Shown in pieces: positions 16,997 to 27,629 of a stretch of 64,000 nt of DNA. The position numbers and the translations under genes were made by a program. Under the pieces are notes generated by a model, which was not told where the DNA came from, made no database searches, and saw only the letters and a program-made list of their open reading frames with translations. Origin of the DNA: Planctomycetota bacterium. GTDB taxonomy: Bacteria; Planctomycetota; UBA1135; GCA-002686595. The stretch covers positions 124,001 through 188,000 of the forward strand of contig JACKHS010000003.1 in the NCBI GenBank assembly GCA_020638875.1, read 5' to 3'. How positions within the stretch are numbered: position 1 is the first letter of the stretch; each line of letters starts with the position of its first letter.

Positions 16997-19374
16997 GTGG
17001 TGGCGTGGACGGAGCCGGGGCACAGGCGGAACGTGCGGGCGGCCCGCGCGCGCGCGCCCGCGGTGGCGGCGTTGGGGCTGGCGCTGGCGGCGGGCCTGCT
17101 CGACGCGGCCGGCACGGCCTGGGCGGTGGGCGCCGCGCTCGCCTTCGTCCTGCTCGCGCGCACGCGCCGCGGGCGGGCGTTGGAGCTCGAGGGCCTGGGC
17201 GCGCTGGCGCTCGCGGCCTGGTTCGCGGCCGCGGCGCTGCACCACCACGCGCGCGCGGCGACGGCGCCGCGCGACGAAGGCACGTGGCGCGCCGAGGTCG
17301 AGACGCGCGAGGGCGTTGTGGGCCGGCTCGCCGACGGCGGCCCGCGCTTCGAGCTGCCGCGCGGCGCGGCCGCGGACGGCGAGCGCGTGCGCCTCGTCCC
17401 CACGAAGCGCCGCGCGAGCGCGCGGCCGCCCGCGTCGGTCCGCCGGCACGAGGCCGAGGCGTTGCCGCGGCGCGTGGAGGCGGACGAGGTGCTGCGCCTC
17501 GCGCCGCGGCCGTTCGACGCGCTCGCGTCAGTGCGGCGCGCGCTCGAGCGCGTGCGCGCCGCGGGCCTCGTGCGCGTGGACCGGCTGCGCGGCGAGACGA
17601 CGCGCGGGCTCGCGGCGGCGCTGCTCTTCGGCGACCGCTCGCGCCTGCCGACCGGGCTCGCCGACCTCTTCACGCGCACGGGCACGCGTCACGCGCTCGC
17701 GGTCAGCGGCTTGCACGTCGGGCTCGTGGCCGGCCTGTGGATCTGGCCGCTGGGCAGCGCGCTGGCGTTCCTGGGCGGCAAGCTGTCGCGGCGGCTCGCG
17801 CGCCGCGAGGCCTGGCGCGCGCTCCTGCTCGCGCTGCTCGTGCCCGTGGCCGGCGGCGGCGCGCCGGTGCTGCGCGCGGCCCTCGCGCTCTCGCTCGCGC
17901 AGCTCGCGGCGGTGCTCGGCTCGCCGCGCGCGCTCGCCACGCGCCGCGTCGACGCGCTCTCGCTGTGGGCCGTCGCGTTCCTGCTCGAGTGGTGCCACGA
18001 CCCGGGCTGCACGCGCTCGATCTCCGTGCTGCTGAGCTACGGCGCGACGCTCGGGCTGCTCGCGTTCACGCGCCCGCTGCTCGCGTGGACGCGCGCCCAC
18101 CTGCCGAACGCGGGGCGGGTCGCGGCCGTCGGGCGCTACGGGCACGCGCGGCCGCTCGTCGCGCGCCTCGTCGCGCAGCGCGGGCTCGACCTCGCGCTCG
18201 GCGGCGCGGTCGCCTCGCTCGCCGCGAACCTCGCCACGCTGCCGATCGTGTGGGGCGTGTTCGGCGAGTGGAGCTGGGTCGGCGGCCTGGCGACGCTCTT
18301 CGTGCTGCCGTGGCTGGCGCTCTACCTGGGCCTCGCGTGGCTGTGGGTGCTCGTGCCGCTGCCGCCGCTCGAGCGCGCGCTCGACGCGCTGGGCGCCGCG
18401 CAGCTCGCGCTGCTCGAGCTCTTCGACCGCCTGCCCGGCACGCCGGTCGAGCTGCCCACGCGGCCGAGTGCGTACCTCGCGCTGCTCGCGCTCGCGACCT
18501 TCCTCGCGCTGCGCGGGCCGCGCTGGCGGCGCCTCGCGTGCGTCGCGTGGGGCGCGGCGCTGCTGCCGTGGCGCGGGCCGACGCGCGCGCTCGAGGTGTA
18601 CGCGCTCGACGTCGGTCACGGCACGGCCGTGCTCGTGCGCGCGCCCGACGGCCCGGCGGTGCTCTTCGACGCCGGCTCGCGCGACCGCCGCGGCGTGGGG
18701 CGCGACGCGGTGGCGCCGCTGCTGCGCGAGCTCGACGTCGGGCGGCTCGTGGTGGTCTGCTCGCACAGCGAGGCCGACCACGCCGGCGCGCTGCCCTGGC
18801 TGGTTGAGCGCTGGCCCCCGCTGCTGTGGGGCGGAGCGCTTCCCGCACGCCTGGGCGAGCGCCTACCGCACGCCGCGCCGCGCGTGGACCTCGCCGCGGG
18901 CCGCGTCCCGCTCGATCCCGGCGCGGCCGGGTGGAGCGCGACGCTGGTGCGTGGGCTGGCCGAGCTGGGCAACGAGGGCAGCCGCGACCTGGAGCTGCGC
19001 TGGCGCGGGCGGCGGCTCCTCCTGTGCGGCGACGCGGAGGAGCGCGGGCGGGCGCGCACGCTCGAGCTGGGGCTGCTCACGGGCCCCTGCGACCTGCTGC
19101 TGCTGCCCCACCACGGCTCCGACACGCCCTGGCTGGGTCCGCTGCTGGCGGCGACGCGCCCCGCGCGCGTGTGGACCAGCGCCGGCGCGCGCCCAGCGCT
19201 GGCCGACGAGCTCGAGCGGCGCGGGCTCGCCTGGCGCTCGACGCACGCCGAGGGCGCCCTCGAGCTGCGGCTCGCGCCGCGCCCCGACGCAGGTCTTGCA
19301 CGGCCGGAACGCGCCGGGGCTGCCCCTTCGGCACGGAAGCTGCGATCCTCGGGTCCCCCGTCCGACGGCCCTGA
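16997..19374 (+). CDS. comEC: ComEC/Rec2-family DNA-uptake channel, 3' end uncertain
   Basis: A polytopic membrane protein of about 770 residues fused to a metallo-beta-lactamase-like domain, as in ComEC, which forms the inner-membrane pore for single-stranded DNA in natural transformation. The competence domain contains FTRTGTRHALAVSGLHVGL (the conserved SGLHVGL) and about ten helices. The C-terminal domain has LDVGHGTAVLVRAPDG, LFDAGS, CSHSEADHAGALP (HxxxDH) and LLLPHHGSDTPW. The reading frame has no stop until 20143 and would overlap the next gene by 740 bases, yet ComEC-like sequence ends near 19290. Another frame has a stop at 19372-19374, so a one-base indel near 19250-19370 is the likely cause; the end given is that position. 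With the pilus genes in this window it suggests competence. Confidence 0.8.
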
Positions 19375-19403
19375 CCCCGAACCCGACCTTCGAGGACACC
19401 GTC

Positions 19404-20720
19404 ATGAGAGAGCTCCGTCGCCGGCCGCTGACCGTCGCGCTCCTGTTCCTTCCGACCCTCGCCATCGCCGCCCGGGCCGCCGCGGCGCCGGCTCCCGCGC
19501 CGCCGCGCGCGCAGGAGCTCGCGCAGCGCGCGGACCTCCCGAACGCCGCCGACGACGAGCGCGTGCCGCGCCGCAAGCGCCTGCTGCACACGCGCCACGG
19601 TCAGGTGCTGCGCGGCGCGACGCGTTGGCGCGACGACCACTGGGAGCTCAGCCGCGACGGCGAGTGGCGCGCGCTGCCCGCGGGTCTCGTCGTCGAGTGG
19701 CGCGACGAGGCCGAGGTGCTCGCGGAGCTGCGCGAGCGCGAGCGCGGCCTCGCCCCGGACGAGCGCGACGGGCGCGTGGAGCTCGCCGCGTGGACGCTGA
19801 CACAGGGACTCGAGGCGGAAGCGCTCGAGGAGCTGGACCGCGTGCTCGCCGCCGACCCGGACCAGCCCGCCGCCATCGCGTTGCTGCGCGACGCGCCCCT
19901 CGCGCGTCCCGCCGCCGGCGACCCGCGCGACGAGCCCGATGCGTACGCGCGTCGGCTCTTCACGGCCGCGCTCAGCGCCGGCCCGTCGCAGCGCGAGCTC
20001 TGCGTGCAGGCGTTGGGCGAACTGCTCGCGCTGGAGGGCGGACGCGAGCGCCTGCACGAGCTGCTCGCGCGCGAGCTGGTGTCGTACCGCGTGCTGCGGC
20101 GCGTCACGGCCGCGCACGCGCTGCGGCGCCTGCTGCCGGGTGAGGAGCTGTACGAGCTGTTGCGCCGCTGCGCGCTGGACACCTCTCGCCCGGTGCGCGA
20201 GTCGTGCGCGCGCGCGTTGCGGGCGACGGACGAGCCGGGCGTCGTCGCGCCGCTCGTGAAGGCGCTCGCGAGCGAGTCGCGCGCGGTGCGCACGAACGCG
20301 GCCGAGAGCCTGGGGAACGTCGGCTTCGCGGTCGCCGTGCCCGCGCTCGTCAACGCCTTCGCGGTGCTGCCGCAGGGCGGTGGCGGCGGCTCCTACGGCG
20401 GCACGCGCGCGAACATCTACATCGGCAAGGCCTTCGCGTACGTCGGCGACTACGACGTCGAGCTCGCGCAGGGCGCCTCGATCGCGGATCCGATCGTGAG
20501 GATCGGTGCGGAAGGCGTCGTGCTCGACGCGCGCCTGGGCGGGATCTCGGGCTACACCTACGCGACGGAGTACCGCACGGTGCACGCGGCGCTGCGCAAG
20601 CTCTCGGGGGAGAGTCCGGGGTCCTCGCCCGCGGACTGGGAGCGCTGGCTGCAGGAGCAGGGGCGGCGGTTCGAGGATCCGCGGCGGGAGGCGGAGGGTG
20701 ACGCGGGGGTGGAGCGGTAG
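19404..20720 (+). CDS. Exported HEAT-repeat protein
   Basis: A 438-aa protein with a signal peptide (RPLTVALLFLPTLAIAARAAA) and an SD-like GAGGA eight bases before the ATG. Residues 170-320 contain HEAT-like helical pairs (VQALGELLALEGGRERLHEL; PVRESCARALRATDEPGV; AVRTNAAESLGNVGFAVAVP), a scaffold for protein contacts. The N-terminal third is charged and resembles the front part of Planctomycete proteins that carry a short TPR-like unit. The C-terminal part, including the GGGGGSYGGTRANIYIGKA stretch, resembles no domain I know. Function unknown. It follows comEC on the same strand; the left arm of the large inverted repeat lies about 75 bases after its stop. Confidence 0.72.
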   Translation: MRELRRRPLTVALLFLPTLAIAARAAAAPAPAPPRAQELAQRADLPNAADDERVPRRKRLLHTRHGQVLRGATRWRDDHWELSRDGEWRALPAGLVVEWRDEAEVLAELRERERGLAPDERDGRVELAAWTLTQGLEAEALEELDRVLAADPDQPAAIALLRDAPLARPAAGDPRDEPDAYARRLFTAALSAGPSQRELCVQALGELLALEGGRERLHELLARELVSYRVLRRVTAAHALRRLLPGEELYELLRRCALDTSRPVRESCARALRATDEPGVVAPLVKALASESRAVRTNAAESLGNVGFAVAVPALVNAFAVLPQGGGGGSYGGTRANIYIGKAFAYVGDYDVELAQGASIADPIVRIGAEGVVLDARLGGISGYTYATEYRTVHAALRKLSGESPGSSPADWERWLQEQGRRFEDPRREAEGDAGVER

Positions 20721-20793
20721 CGTCGCGGGGGGGGTGTGCGGGGGCGAGGGCTTGGTGAGGGGTGGGCTCGGGGGTGGAGCGGGGCTCGGGTGT

Positions 20794-20961
20794 GGAGAGG
20801 CGCTCGGGCTCGGGTTCGAGCAGAGCGTGGAGCGGAGCGGCGGGGACGCCCCACCGCCCGTCCGCGCCTGCCGTCCCCGTCGCCTTCGGCCCGCCTTGCA
20901 GGCGAGGGCCGAAGGCGACGGTGACGGCCGGCGCGGACGGACGGCGGGGCTGGGGGGAGGT
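20794..20961. repeat. Left arm of about 170-bp inverted repeat with internal 16-bp hairpin
   Basis: This segment is almost identical, in reverse complement, to 23477-23647. Its centre is a perfect hairpin: CCGTCGCCTTCGGCCC (20877-20892) pairs with 20906-20921, and imperfect pairing continues outward over nearly 100 bases. Position just beyond the stop of the HEAT-repeat gene fits either a strong terminator or a REP-like element. Together with the right arm it brackets the 174-bp array and the RAYT gene. Confidence 0.85.
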
Positions 20962-21137
20962 CCAGGCGGGTGCAGCGGACACGGAGGGCTCGGGGTGGCG
21001 TGGCGTGGAGGGAGCGGGCGGGCAGGGGGAGGCGGCGCGCGACGGACGAGCGGCACCACCGAGTCGAGACCCGGGTACGAAGGCTCCCGGGTTACGTCGC
21101 GGCGACATCGGGCGCTGGCTGGCCGCGCGACACCGTG

Positions 21138-21950
21138 AAGTGGCAAGCGTTCGAGAAGCGGGGTGTCGAGCTCGCACGAGAACAGTGGCATGGGCTCGCG
21201 CAGGCCGAGTCGAACGCCGAAGCGGAAGAGCGCCGGAATCAAGTTCGAGAAGGCGATGGGAGCACACACCCACGTCTCGCCACGAGGCACTCGAACGCGG
21301 CGCACCGCAGTGAGTTGGCGGTCGTTCGAGGAACGGCGTCTCGAGCTCGGACGCGGGCACGGCGCAGACTCGTGCCGGTCGAGTCGAGCGACAAGGTGGA
21401 AGAGCGCCGGAATCAAGTTCGAGTAGGCGATGGGAGCACACGCCTACGTCTCGCCACGAGGCACTCGAACGCGGCGCACCGCAGTGAGTTGGCGGTCGTT
21501 CGAGGAACGGAGTCTCGAACTCGGACGCGGGCACGGCGCAGACTCGTGCCGGCCGAGTCGAGTGCCGACGCGGAAGAGCGCCGGAATCAAGTTCGAGTGG
21601 GCGATGGGAGCACACACCTACGTCTCGCCGCGAGGTACTCGAACGCCGCGCACCGCAGTGAGTTGGCGGTCGTTCGAGGAACGGCGCCTCGAGCTCGGAC
21701 GCGGGCTCGGCGCAGACTCGTGCCGGCCGAGTCGAGCGACAAGGTGGAAGAGCACCGGAATCAAGTTCGAGTGGGCAATGGGAGCACACACCTACGTCTC
21801 GCCGCGAGGCACTCGAACGCGGCGCACCGCAGTAAGTTGGCGGTCGTTCGAGGAACGACGTCTCGAGATCCTACGAGGGCTGGGAGCAGACTCGCGTCGT
21901 CCGAGTCGAGGGGCGAATTGGAAGAGCGCCGGAATCAAGTTCGAGACCCA
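21138..21950. repeat. 174-bp tandem repeat array, about 4.7 units
   Basis: The anchor CGCCGGAATCAAGTTCGAG (one unit has CACCGG) recurs at 21231, 21405, 21579, 21753 and 21927, a spacing of exactly 174 bases each time. The first and last units are more diverged than the middle three. The base composition is lower in GC than the surrounding genes. Because 174 is a multiple of three, long open frames run through the array on both strands, but none has a start, known domain or consistent codon usage, so I treat it as non-coding. It is inside the inverted-repeat island and directly upstream of the RAYT transposase. Confidence 0.85.
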
Positions 21951-21990
21951 AGCGCGAACGCGGCACCAATCGGCTCGATCGGAGGCATCG

Positions 21991-22044
21991 AGCTCGAACG
22001 CCTCGCGCCGCGGCGAAGCCGCGGGCGCTCGAGGCGTTCGAGCT
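21991..22044. repeat. 15-bp-stem hairpin upstream of the RAYT gene
   Basis: AGCTCGAACGCCTCG (21991-22005) is the exact reverse complement of 22030-22044, and the loop contains a second CGCGGC/GCCGCG hairpin. It lies between the 174-bp array and the transposase start. Such structured palindromes are typical substrates of Y1/RAYT enzymes, which is suggestive only. The remainder of 22045-22276 holds nothing I recognise. Confidence 0.6.
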
Positions 22045-22276
22045 TCGTCTCCGGTCTTCTTCCGGTCCGAGTCGCATCGCCGAGCGAGACTCGAGCGGCG
22101 AGTTCTGCCGGCATGGAAGAGTCGTGTTGCTCCAGGCGAGAACGCGACTCGATGCGTGTGCGAAGGGACCTCACCGAGCGAAGCACGTCGCCATCGAGAT
22201 CGACTCCATTCGCGGAATGGACATCGCTTTCGAGAGGTACCAGCAAACCCCTGGCCACGCCGCACGTCTAACAAGC

Positions 22277-22969
22277 ATGACGCTCGCACAGCAATCGACC
22301 TTCGCCTTCGTCGACGCGACGACCTGGGGCGGCGCGCGCGACAACGCCGGCCGCAAGAAGAAGCACGGCCACGTCCCCCACGCTCCGCGTCGCTCCGTCT
22401 GCAAGAGCCACCTGCGCCTCGTCACGACGAAGCTCTGCGCCGGCCTGCCTTCGCTCCGCTCGCCCGACGGCGGCGAGGTCTGCGTCGAGGCGATCCGCGC
22501 CGCGCAGCGCCCCGACTTCCGCATCCATCACTTCTCGATCCAGCACGACCACCTGCACCTCGTCCTCGCCGCCGACTCGGGCGACGCCTTGGCCCGCGGC
22601 ATGAAGTCACTGTGCACGCGAATCGCTCGCAACGTGAACCAACGCTGGGGTCGCGCCGGTCGCGTCTTCGCCCAGCGTTTCCACGACGAGGTGCTGAAGT
22701 CGCTCGGCCGCTTGTGGCACGCGTTGCGCTACGTGCTCTGCAACCACAACAAGCACGGCTCGGGCGCCGGCCGCGCCACGGTCGTGCCCGACCTGTTCTC
22801 GTCCGGTCGCTACTTCGACGGCTGGTCCGACTTCCCGGCCGACTGGGACCCGCGCGCTCGCGGCTCCCACGTCGCTCCCCCGCCGTGGACCTTGCGCGAG
22901 TGCGTGAAGCGCTACGGCCGCTTCTCGCTGCACTTCACGCCGAAGCCGCGCGTCACGCGCGCGGCCTGA
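22277..22969 (+). CDS. REP-associated tyrosine transposase (RAYT, Y1/IS200-like)
   Basis: A 230-aa single-strand transposase of the Y1_Tnp (IS200/IS605-like) family, RAYT type. The HUH motif is in HFSIQHDHLHLVLAADSGDA; the usual following helix is LARGMKSLCTRIARNVNQRWG with GRVFAQRFHDEVLKS; the catalytic Tyr is most likely in ALRYVLCNHNKHG. These enzymes cut and join at hairpins by a covalent 5'-phosphotyrosine and are thought to have spread REP/BIME palindromes. The ATG at 22277 is the best start; the frame is open to 22124 but without conserved sequence. The gene is flanked by the large inverted repeat and by several hairpins, which are plausible substrates. Confidence 0.86.
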   Translation: MTLAQQSTFAFVDATTWGGARDNAGRKKKHGHVPHAPRRSVCKSHLRLVTTKLCAGLPSLRSPDGGEVCVEAIRAAQRPDFRIHHFSIQHDHLHLVLAADSGDALARGMKSLCTRIARNVNQRWGRAGRVFAQRFHDEVLKSLGRLWHALRYVLCNHNKHGSGAGRATVVPDLFSSGRYFDGWSDFPADWDPRARGSHVAPPPWTLRECVKRYGRFSLHFTPKPRVTRAA

Positions 22970-23184
22970 GCCGACACACACCGACGCCCTTCGGACCGCC
23001 TCGCGTCGAGGCTGCGGCACACACGCGGACTCGCGCGCCCTCGGGCGCACGGCGCTGCCTCGAGCGCGACAGCACGAACGCCTCCCCACGGCCGGCACAC
23101 AGCCGCTCGTCCCGCGAGCCCCGCCCGGCACGCGGGGGCCCACGCCACGCGAGCGCTCCACGGCGAGCTCGCTCTGCCCCCCCG

Positions 23185-23256
23185 CCGCGCATCACGCCGC
23201 GCATCACGCCGCGCATCACGCCGCGCATCACGACGTGCATCACGACGTGCATCACG
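23185..23256. repeat. 12-bp tandem repeat, six units
   Basis: Four perfect units of CCGCGCATCACG followed by two of ACGTGCATCACG, phased at 12 bases, then a decayed seventh unit. A simple satellite in the gene-free part of the RAYT island. It is in frame-neutral register (multiple of three) but no start or domain suggests coding. Confidence 0.85.
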
Positions 23257-23476
23257 CCGAGCACTTCACGACGCGCGCAGCGGCGAGCGCGCCGGACTCG
23301 CCAGCTCGGGCCCTCCCCTGCACGACGCTCAGCCCTGCACGACGCTCCGCCCTTCGCCGACGTCAGCGACTCCCCAACATCTCCGACTCGCCGGCCCTCG
23401 CGCAGCACCCAGTGCCCCCAGTGCCCCCAGTGCCCCCAGCCCCGACCGGTCGCAGCCCGACCTCTTCACCCCCCAA

Positions 23477-23647
23477 ACCTCCCCCCAGCCCCGCCGTCCG
23501 TCCGCGCCTGCCGTCACCGTCGCCTTCGGCCCTCGCCTGCAAGGCGGGCCGAAGGCGACGGGGACGGCGGGCGCGGGCGGACGGTGGGGCGTCCCCGCCG
23601 CTCCGCACCCGTGCCCTGCTCGAACCCGAGCCCGAACGCCACTCCCC
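23477..23647. repeat. Right arm of about 170-bp inverted repeat with internal hairpin
   Basis: Reverse-complement copy of 20794-20961 with only a few mismatches. The central hairpin pairs 23517-23532 with 23546-23561. It lies about 30 bases beyond the stop of the aldehyde dehydrogenase (minus strand), so like the left arm it sits at the 3' end of a gene and could stop its transcription. Confidence 0.85.
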
Positions 23648-23677
23648 GCAGCCCCGACCCGACCACCCCCCTCCGTC

Positions 23678-25213
<1,536 letters not shown>

Positions 25214-25289
25214 GGGAGCGGTGGGGACGCGGCGGTGAAAGGGGCGAACATGCTACACGACCCCCCGGCGGATCTGGCAAGCTCGCCGC

Positions 25290-26144
25290 ATGAGCGCCCC
25301 TCCCCTGCCCGAGTCCGCGCGCTGGCTGCCCGCGGAGACCTTCTCCGGCCAGGTCGCGGTCGTCACCGGCGGCGGCACGGGCCTGGGCCTGCAGATCAGC
25401 CGCGGGCTGGCCGCGCTGGGCGCGACGGTGGTGGTCGCCTCGCGCGACCCCGCGCACCACGCCGCGCTCCGCGAGGAGGCCGCGACCGCCGGCTGGCGCG
25501 TCGAGTCCGAGGCGTTCGACGTGCGCGAGGCGAGCGCGGTGGACGAGCTCGCGCGCCGCGTGCTCGAGCGGCACGGCGAGGTCGACCTGCTGGTGAACAA
25601 CGCCGCGGGGAACTTCGTGTGCCCCGCCGAGCGCCTCAGCACGAACGCGTGGCGCGCGGTGCTCGGCATCGTGCTCGACGGCACCTTCTACGCGTCGCGC
25701 GCCTTCGGCAAGGCGATGATCGCGGCGCAGCGCGGCACGATCCTCAACGTCGTCGCGACGTACGCGTGGACCGGCATGCCCGGCGTCGTGCACTCCGCGA
25801 GCGCGAAGGCCGGCGTGCTCGCGATGACGAAGACGCTCGCCGCCGAGTGGGCGCGCTTCGGCGTGCGCGTCAACGCGATCGCGCCGGGGCCCTTCGAGTC
25901 GCAGGGCGCGGCGCAGAACCTGTGGCCCGACGAGGCCACGCGCGAGCGCATCGAGCAGGGCATCCCGCTGGGCCGCTTCGCGACGACCGACGAGGTCGCC
26001 GCGCAGTGCCTGCACCTGTGCGCGCCGGTGTCGGACTACGTCACGGGCGAGTGCCTGGTCGTCGACGGCGGCGGCAGCCTCGGCCGGCCCTTCTGGGAGG
26101 CGGGCACGCGGCTCAAGCGCAAGCGCGAGGGCGACGCGTCGTGA
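25290..26144 (+). CDS. 2,4-dienoyl-CoA reductase-like SDR
   Basis: A 284-aa short-chain dehydrogenase/reductase resembling mitochondrial DECR1, which reduces 2,4-dienoyl-CoA with NADPH during oxidation of unsaturated fatty acids. The cofactor loop is TGGGTGLGLQISRGL, followed by NNAAGNFVCPAERLS (the NAAGNF box of DECRs). The usual YxxxK is replaced by SASAKAG, as in DECR1, and a Tyr in VVATYAWTG aligns with DECR1's catalytic Tyr before the Lys. AAEWARFGVRVNAIAPGPF is also shared. Its TGA overlaps the GTG of murQ. The divergent partner is an acyl-CoA-semialdehyde dehydrogenase, so both may act on CoA thioesters. Confidence 0.85.
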   Translation: MSAPPLPESARWLPAETFSGQVAVVTGGGTGLGLQISRGLAALGATVVVASRDPAHHAALREEAATAGWRVESEAFDVREASAVDELARRVLERHGEVDLLVNNAAGNFVCPAERLSTNAWRAVLGIVLDGTFYASRAFGKAMIAAQRGTILNVVATYAWTGMPGVVHSASAKAGVLAMTKTLAAEWARFGVRVNAIAPGPFESQGAAQNLWPDEATRERIEQGIPLGRFATTDEVAAQCLHLCAPVSDYVTGECLVVDGGGSLGRPFWEAGTRLKRKREGDAS

Positions 26145-27049
26145 CCGCCGAGCCCGCCTCGCGCGGTCACCTCGCGACCGAGCGCGAGAACCCCGCCAGC
26201 CGCGACCTCGACGCGCTGTCGACGGCCGACGCGCTGGCGCTCTTCCGGCGCGAGGACGCGCGCGTGCTCGAAGCGCTCGAGCAGGCCGCGCCCGCGCTCG
26301 AGCGCGCCGTCGACCTCGTCGCCGCGCGCCTCGCGGCGGGCGGCCGACTCGTCTACGTCGGCGCGGGCACGAGCGGGCGGCTGGGCGTGCTCGACGCGGT
26401 CGAGTGCCCGCCGACGTTCCGGAGCGACCCGCGCCAGGTCGTGGGCGTGCTCGCCGGCGGACGCGACGCGATGTTCGCCGCCGTCGAGGGCGCCGAGGAC
26501 GACCGCGCCGCGGGCGCGCGCGACCTGGAGGCGCTCGCCGTCGACGCGCGCGACGCGGTGCTCGGCATCAGCGCCGGCGGCACGACACCGTACGTGCACG
26601 GCGCGCTGGCCGAGGCGCGCGAGCGCGGCGCGGCGACGCTGTTCCTCGCGTGCGTGCCGGCGAGCGAGGTGCCCGACGACTACGACGTCTCGCTGCGCCT
26701 CGAGACCGGGCCCGAGCTCGTGCAGGGCTCGACGCGCCTCAAGGCCGGCACCGCGACCAAGCTCGCGCTCAACGCGCTCTCCACGCTCGTGATGGTGCGC
26801 CTCGGGAAGGTGCACGGGAACCGCATGGTCGACGTGAACACGCGCGGCAACGCGAAGCTGCGCGACCGCGGCCTGCGCCTCGTCGAGGAGCTCGCCGGCG
26901 TGACGCGCGACGCGGCGGGCGAGTGGCTCGACGCGGCGGAGGGCTCGGTCAAGCTCGCGGTGCTGATGGCGCGTCGCGGCCTCGGCGCCAGCGAGGCGCG
27001 CGCCGCGCTGCAGCGCGCCGAGGGCTCGCTGCGGCGGGCGCTCGGGTGA
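26141..27049 (+). CDS. murQ: N-acetylmuramic acid 6-phosphate etherase
   Basis: A 302-aa MurQ, which cleaves the D-lactyl ether of MurNAc-6-phosphate to give GlcNAc-6-phosphate and D-lactate in peptidoglycan recycling. The start is ATERENPASRDLDALST; the SIS sugar-phosphate fold contains RLVYVGAGTSGRLGVLDAVECPPTF, the active-site Glu region AAVEGAEDDRAAGA, GISAGGTTPYVHGAL and the C-terminal LKAGTATKLALNALSTLVM with KVHGNRMVDVN. GTG at 26141 overlaps the SDR stop. No MurNAc kinase or PTS gene is near. Confidence 0.93.
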   Translation: MTAEPASRGHLATERENPASRDLDALSTADALALFRREDARVLEALEQAAPALERAVDLVAARLAAGGRLVYVGAGTSGRLGVLDAVECPPTFRSDPRQVVGVLAGGRDAMFAAVEGAEDDRAAGARDLEALAVDARDAVLGISAGGTTPYVHGALAEARERGAATLFLACVPASEVPDDYDVSLRLETGPELVQGSTRLKAGTATKLALNALSTLVMVRLGKVHGNRMVDVNTRGNAKLRDRGLRLVEELAGVTRDAAGEWLDAAEGSVKLAVLMARRGLGASEARAALQRAEGSLRRALG

Positions 27050-27100
27050 GCGCGCCGCGTCGCCGTTGACGCCCGCGCGCGACGGCGGTACGAGAAGGAC

Positions 27101-27523
27101 GTGCGTGGTCTGCGAGCGGCGTGCGCGTACTTCGCGCTGGTGTTCGGCGCCGGGTTCGTCCTCGGCACGGTGCGCGTGCTGCTGCTCGTGCCGCGGCTCG
27201 GCGAGCGCGCGGCGGAGCTCGCCGAGACGCCGCTGATGCTCGTCGTGACGGTGCTCGCCGCGCGCTGGCTCCTGCGCCGCCTCGACGTGCGGCGCCCGGG
27301 CGAACAGTGGGTCATGGGGCTCGGCGCGCTCGCGCTGCTGCTCGCGGCGGAGGTCGGCGTCGTGGTGCTCGCGCGCCAGCAGACGCTGGGCGAGTACGTG
27401 CGCTCGCGCGACGCGCTCTCGGGCAGCGTCTACCTGCTCGCCCTCGGCGTGTTCGCCCTGGCGCCGCGGGCGCTCGGCGCGCGGGCCGCGGGAGGGCGCG
27501 GGGGAACCCCGACGGCGCGCTGA
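27101..27523 (+). CDS. Small integral membrane protein, unknown
   Basis: A 140-aa protein with about four predicted helices. The first begins CAYFALVFGAGFVLGTVRVL and is followed by LVPRLGERAAELAETPLMLV, a pattern I recall from uncharacterised proteobacterial membrane proteins. The initiation codon is GTG. It follows murQ on the same strand after 51 bases. The Gly/Arg-rich last 20 residues are unstructured. No function can be assigned. Confidence 0.6.
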   Translation: MRGLRAACAYFALVFGAGFVLGTVRVLLLVPRLGERAAELAETPLMLVVTVLAARWLLRRLDVRRPGEQWVMGLGALALLLAAEVGVVVLARQQTLGEYVRSRDALSGSVYLLALGVFALAPRALGARAAGGRGGTPTAR

Positions 27524-27629
27524 CCGTCTGCGACCCCGGGGGCGAGAATTCCGCGCTCCGGCGCATCAGCGCGCCGCGCACTCCCTCCCCCCTCGGGCCC
27601 GCTCCCCGTCCCCCGCCCCAGCACGCCCC

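Larger units (their letters stand above)
22970..23677. other. Gene-free segment with satellites between RAYT and the aldehyde dehydrogenase
   Basis: About 700 bases without a convincing gene. It holds the 12-bp satellite at 23185-23256, a CCTGCACGACGCTC pair near 23325-23350, three 9-bp AGTGCCCCC units at 23411-23437, and the right arm of the inverted repeat at 23477-23647. Composition is Cys/His/Pro-codon-rich and unlike the genes. I see no tRNA or promoter. Confidence 0.6.

Noticed and set aside
20970..22271. Protein with 58-residue repeats encoded across the 174-bp array, on either strand
   Set aside because: The unit length is a multiple of three, so several frames on both strands stay open. 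None has a convincing start, signal or domain, and base changes are not confined to third positions.
21138..23256. CRISPR array
   Set aside because: The units are contiguous without spacers, of 174 or 12 bp, and no cas gene is present.
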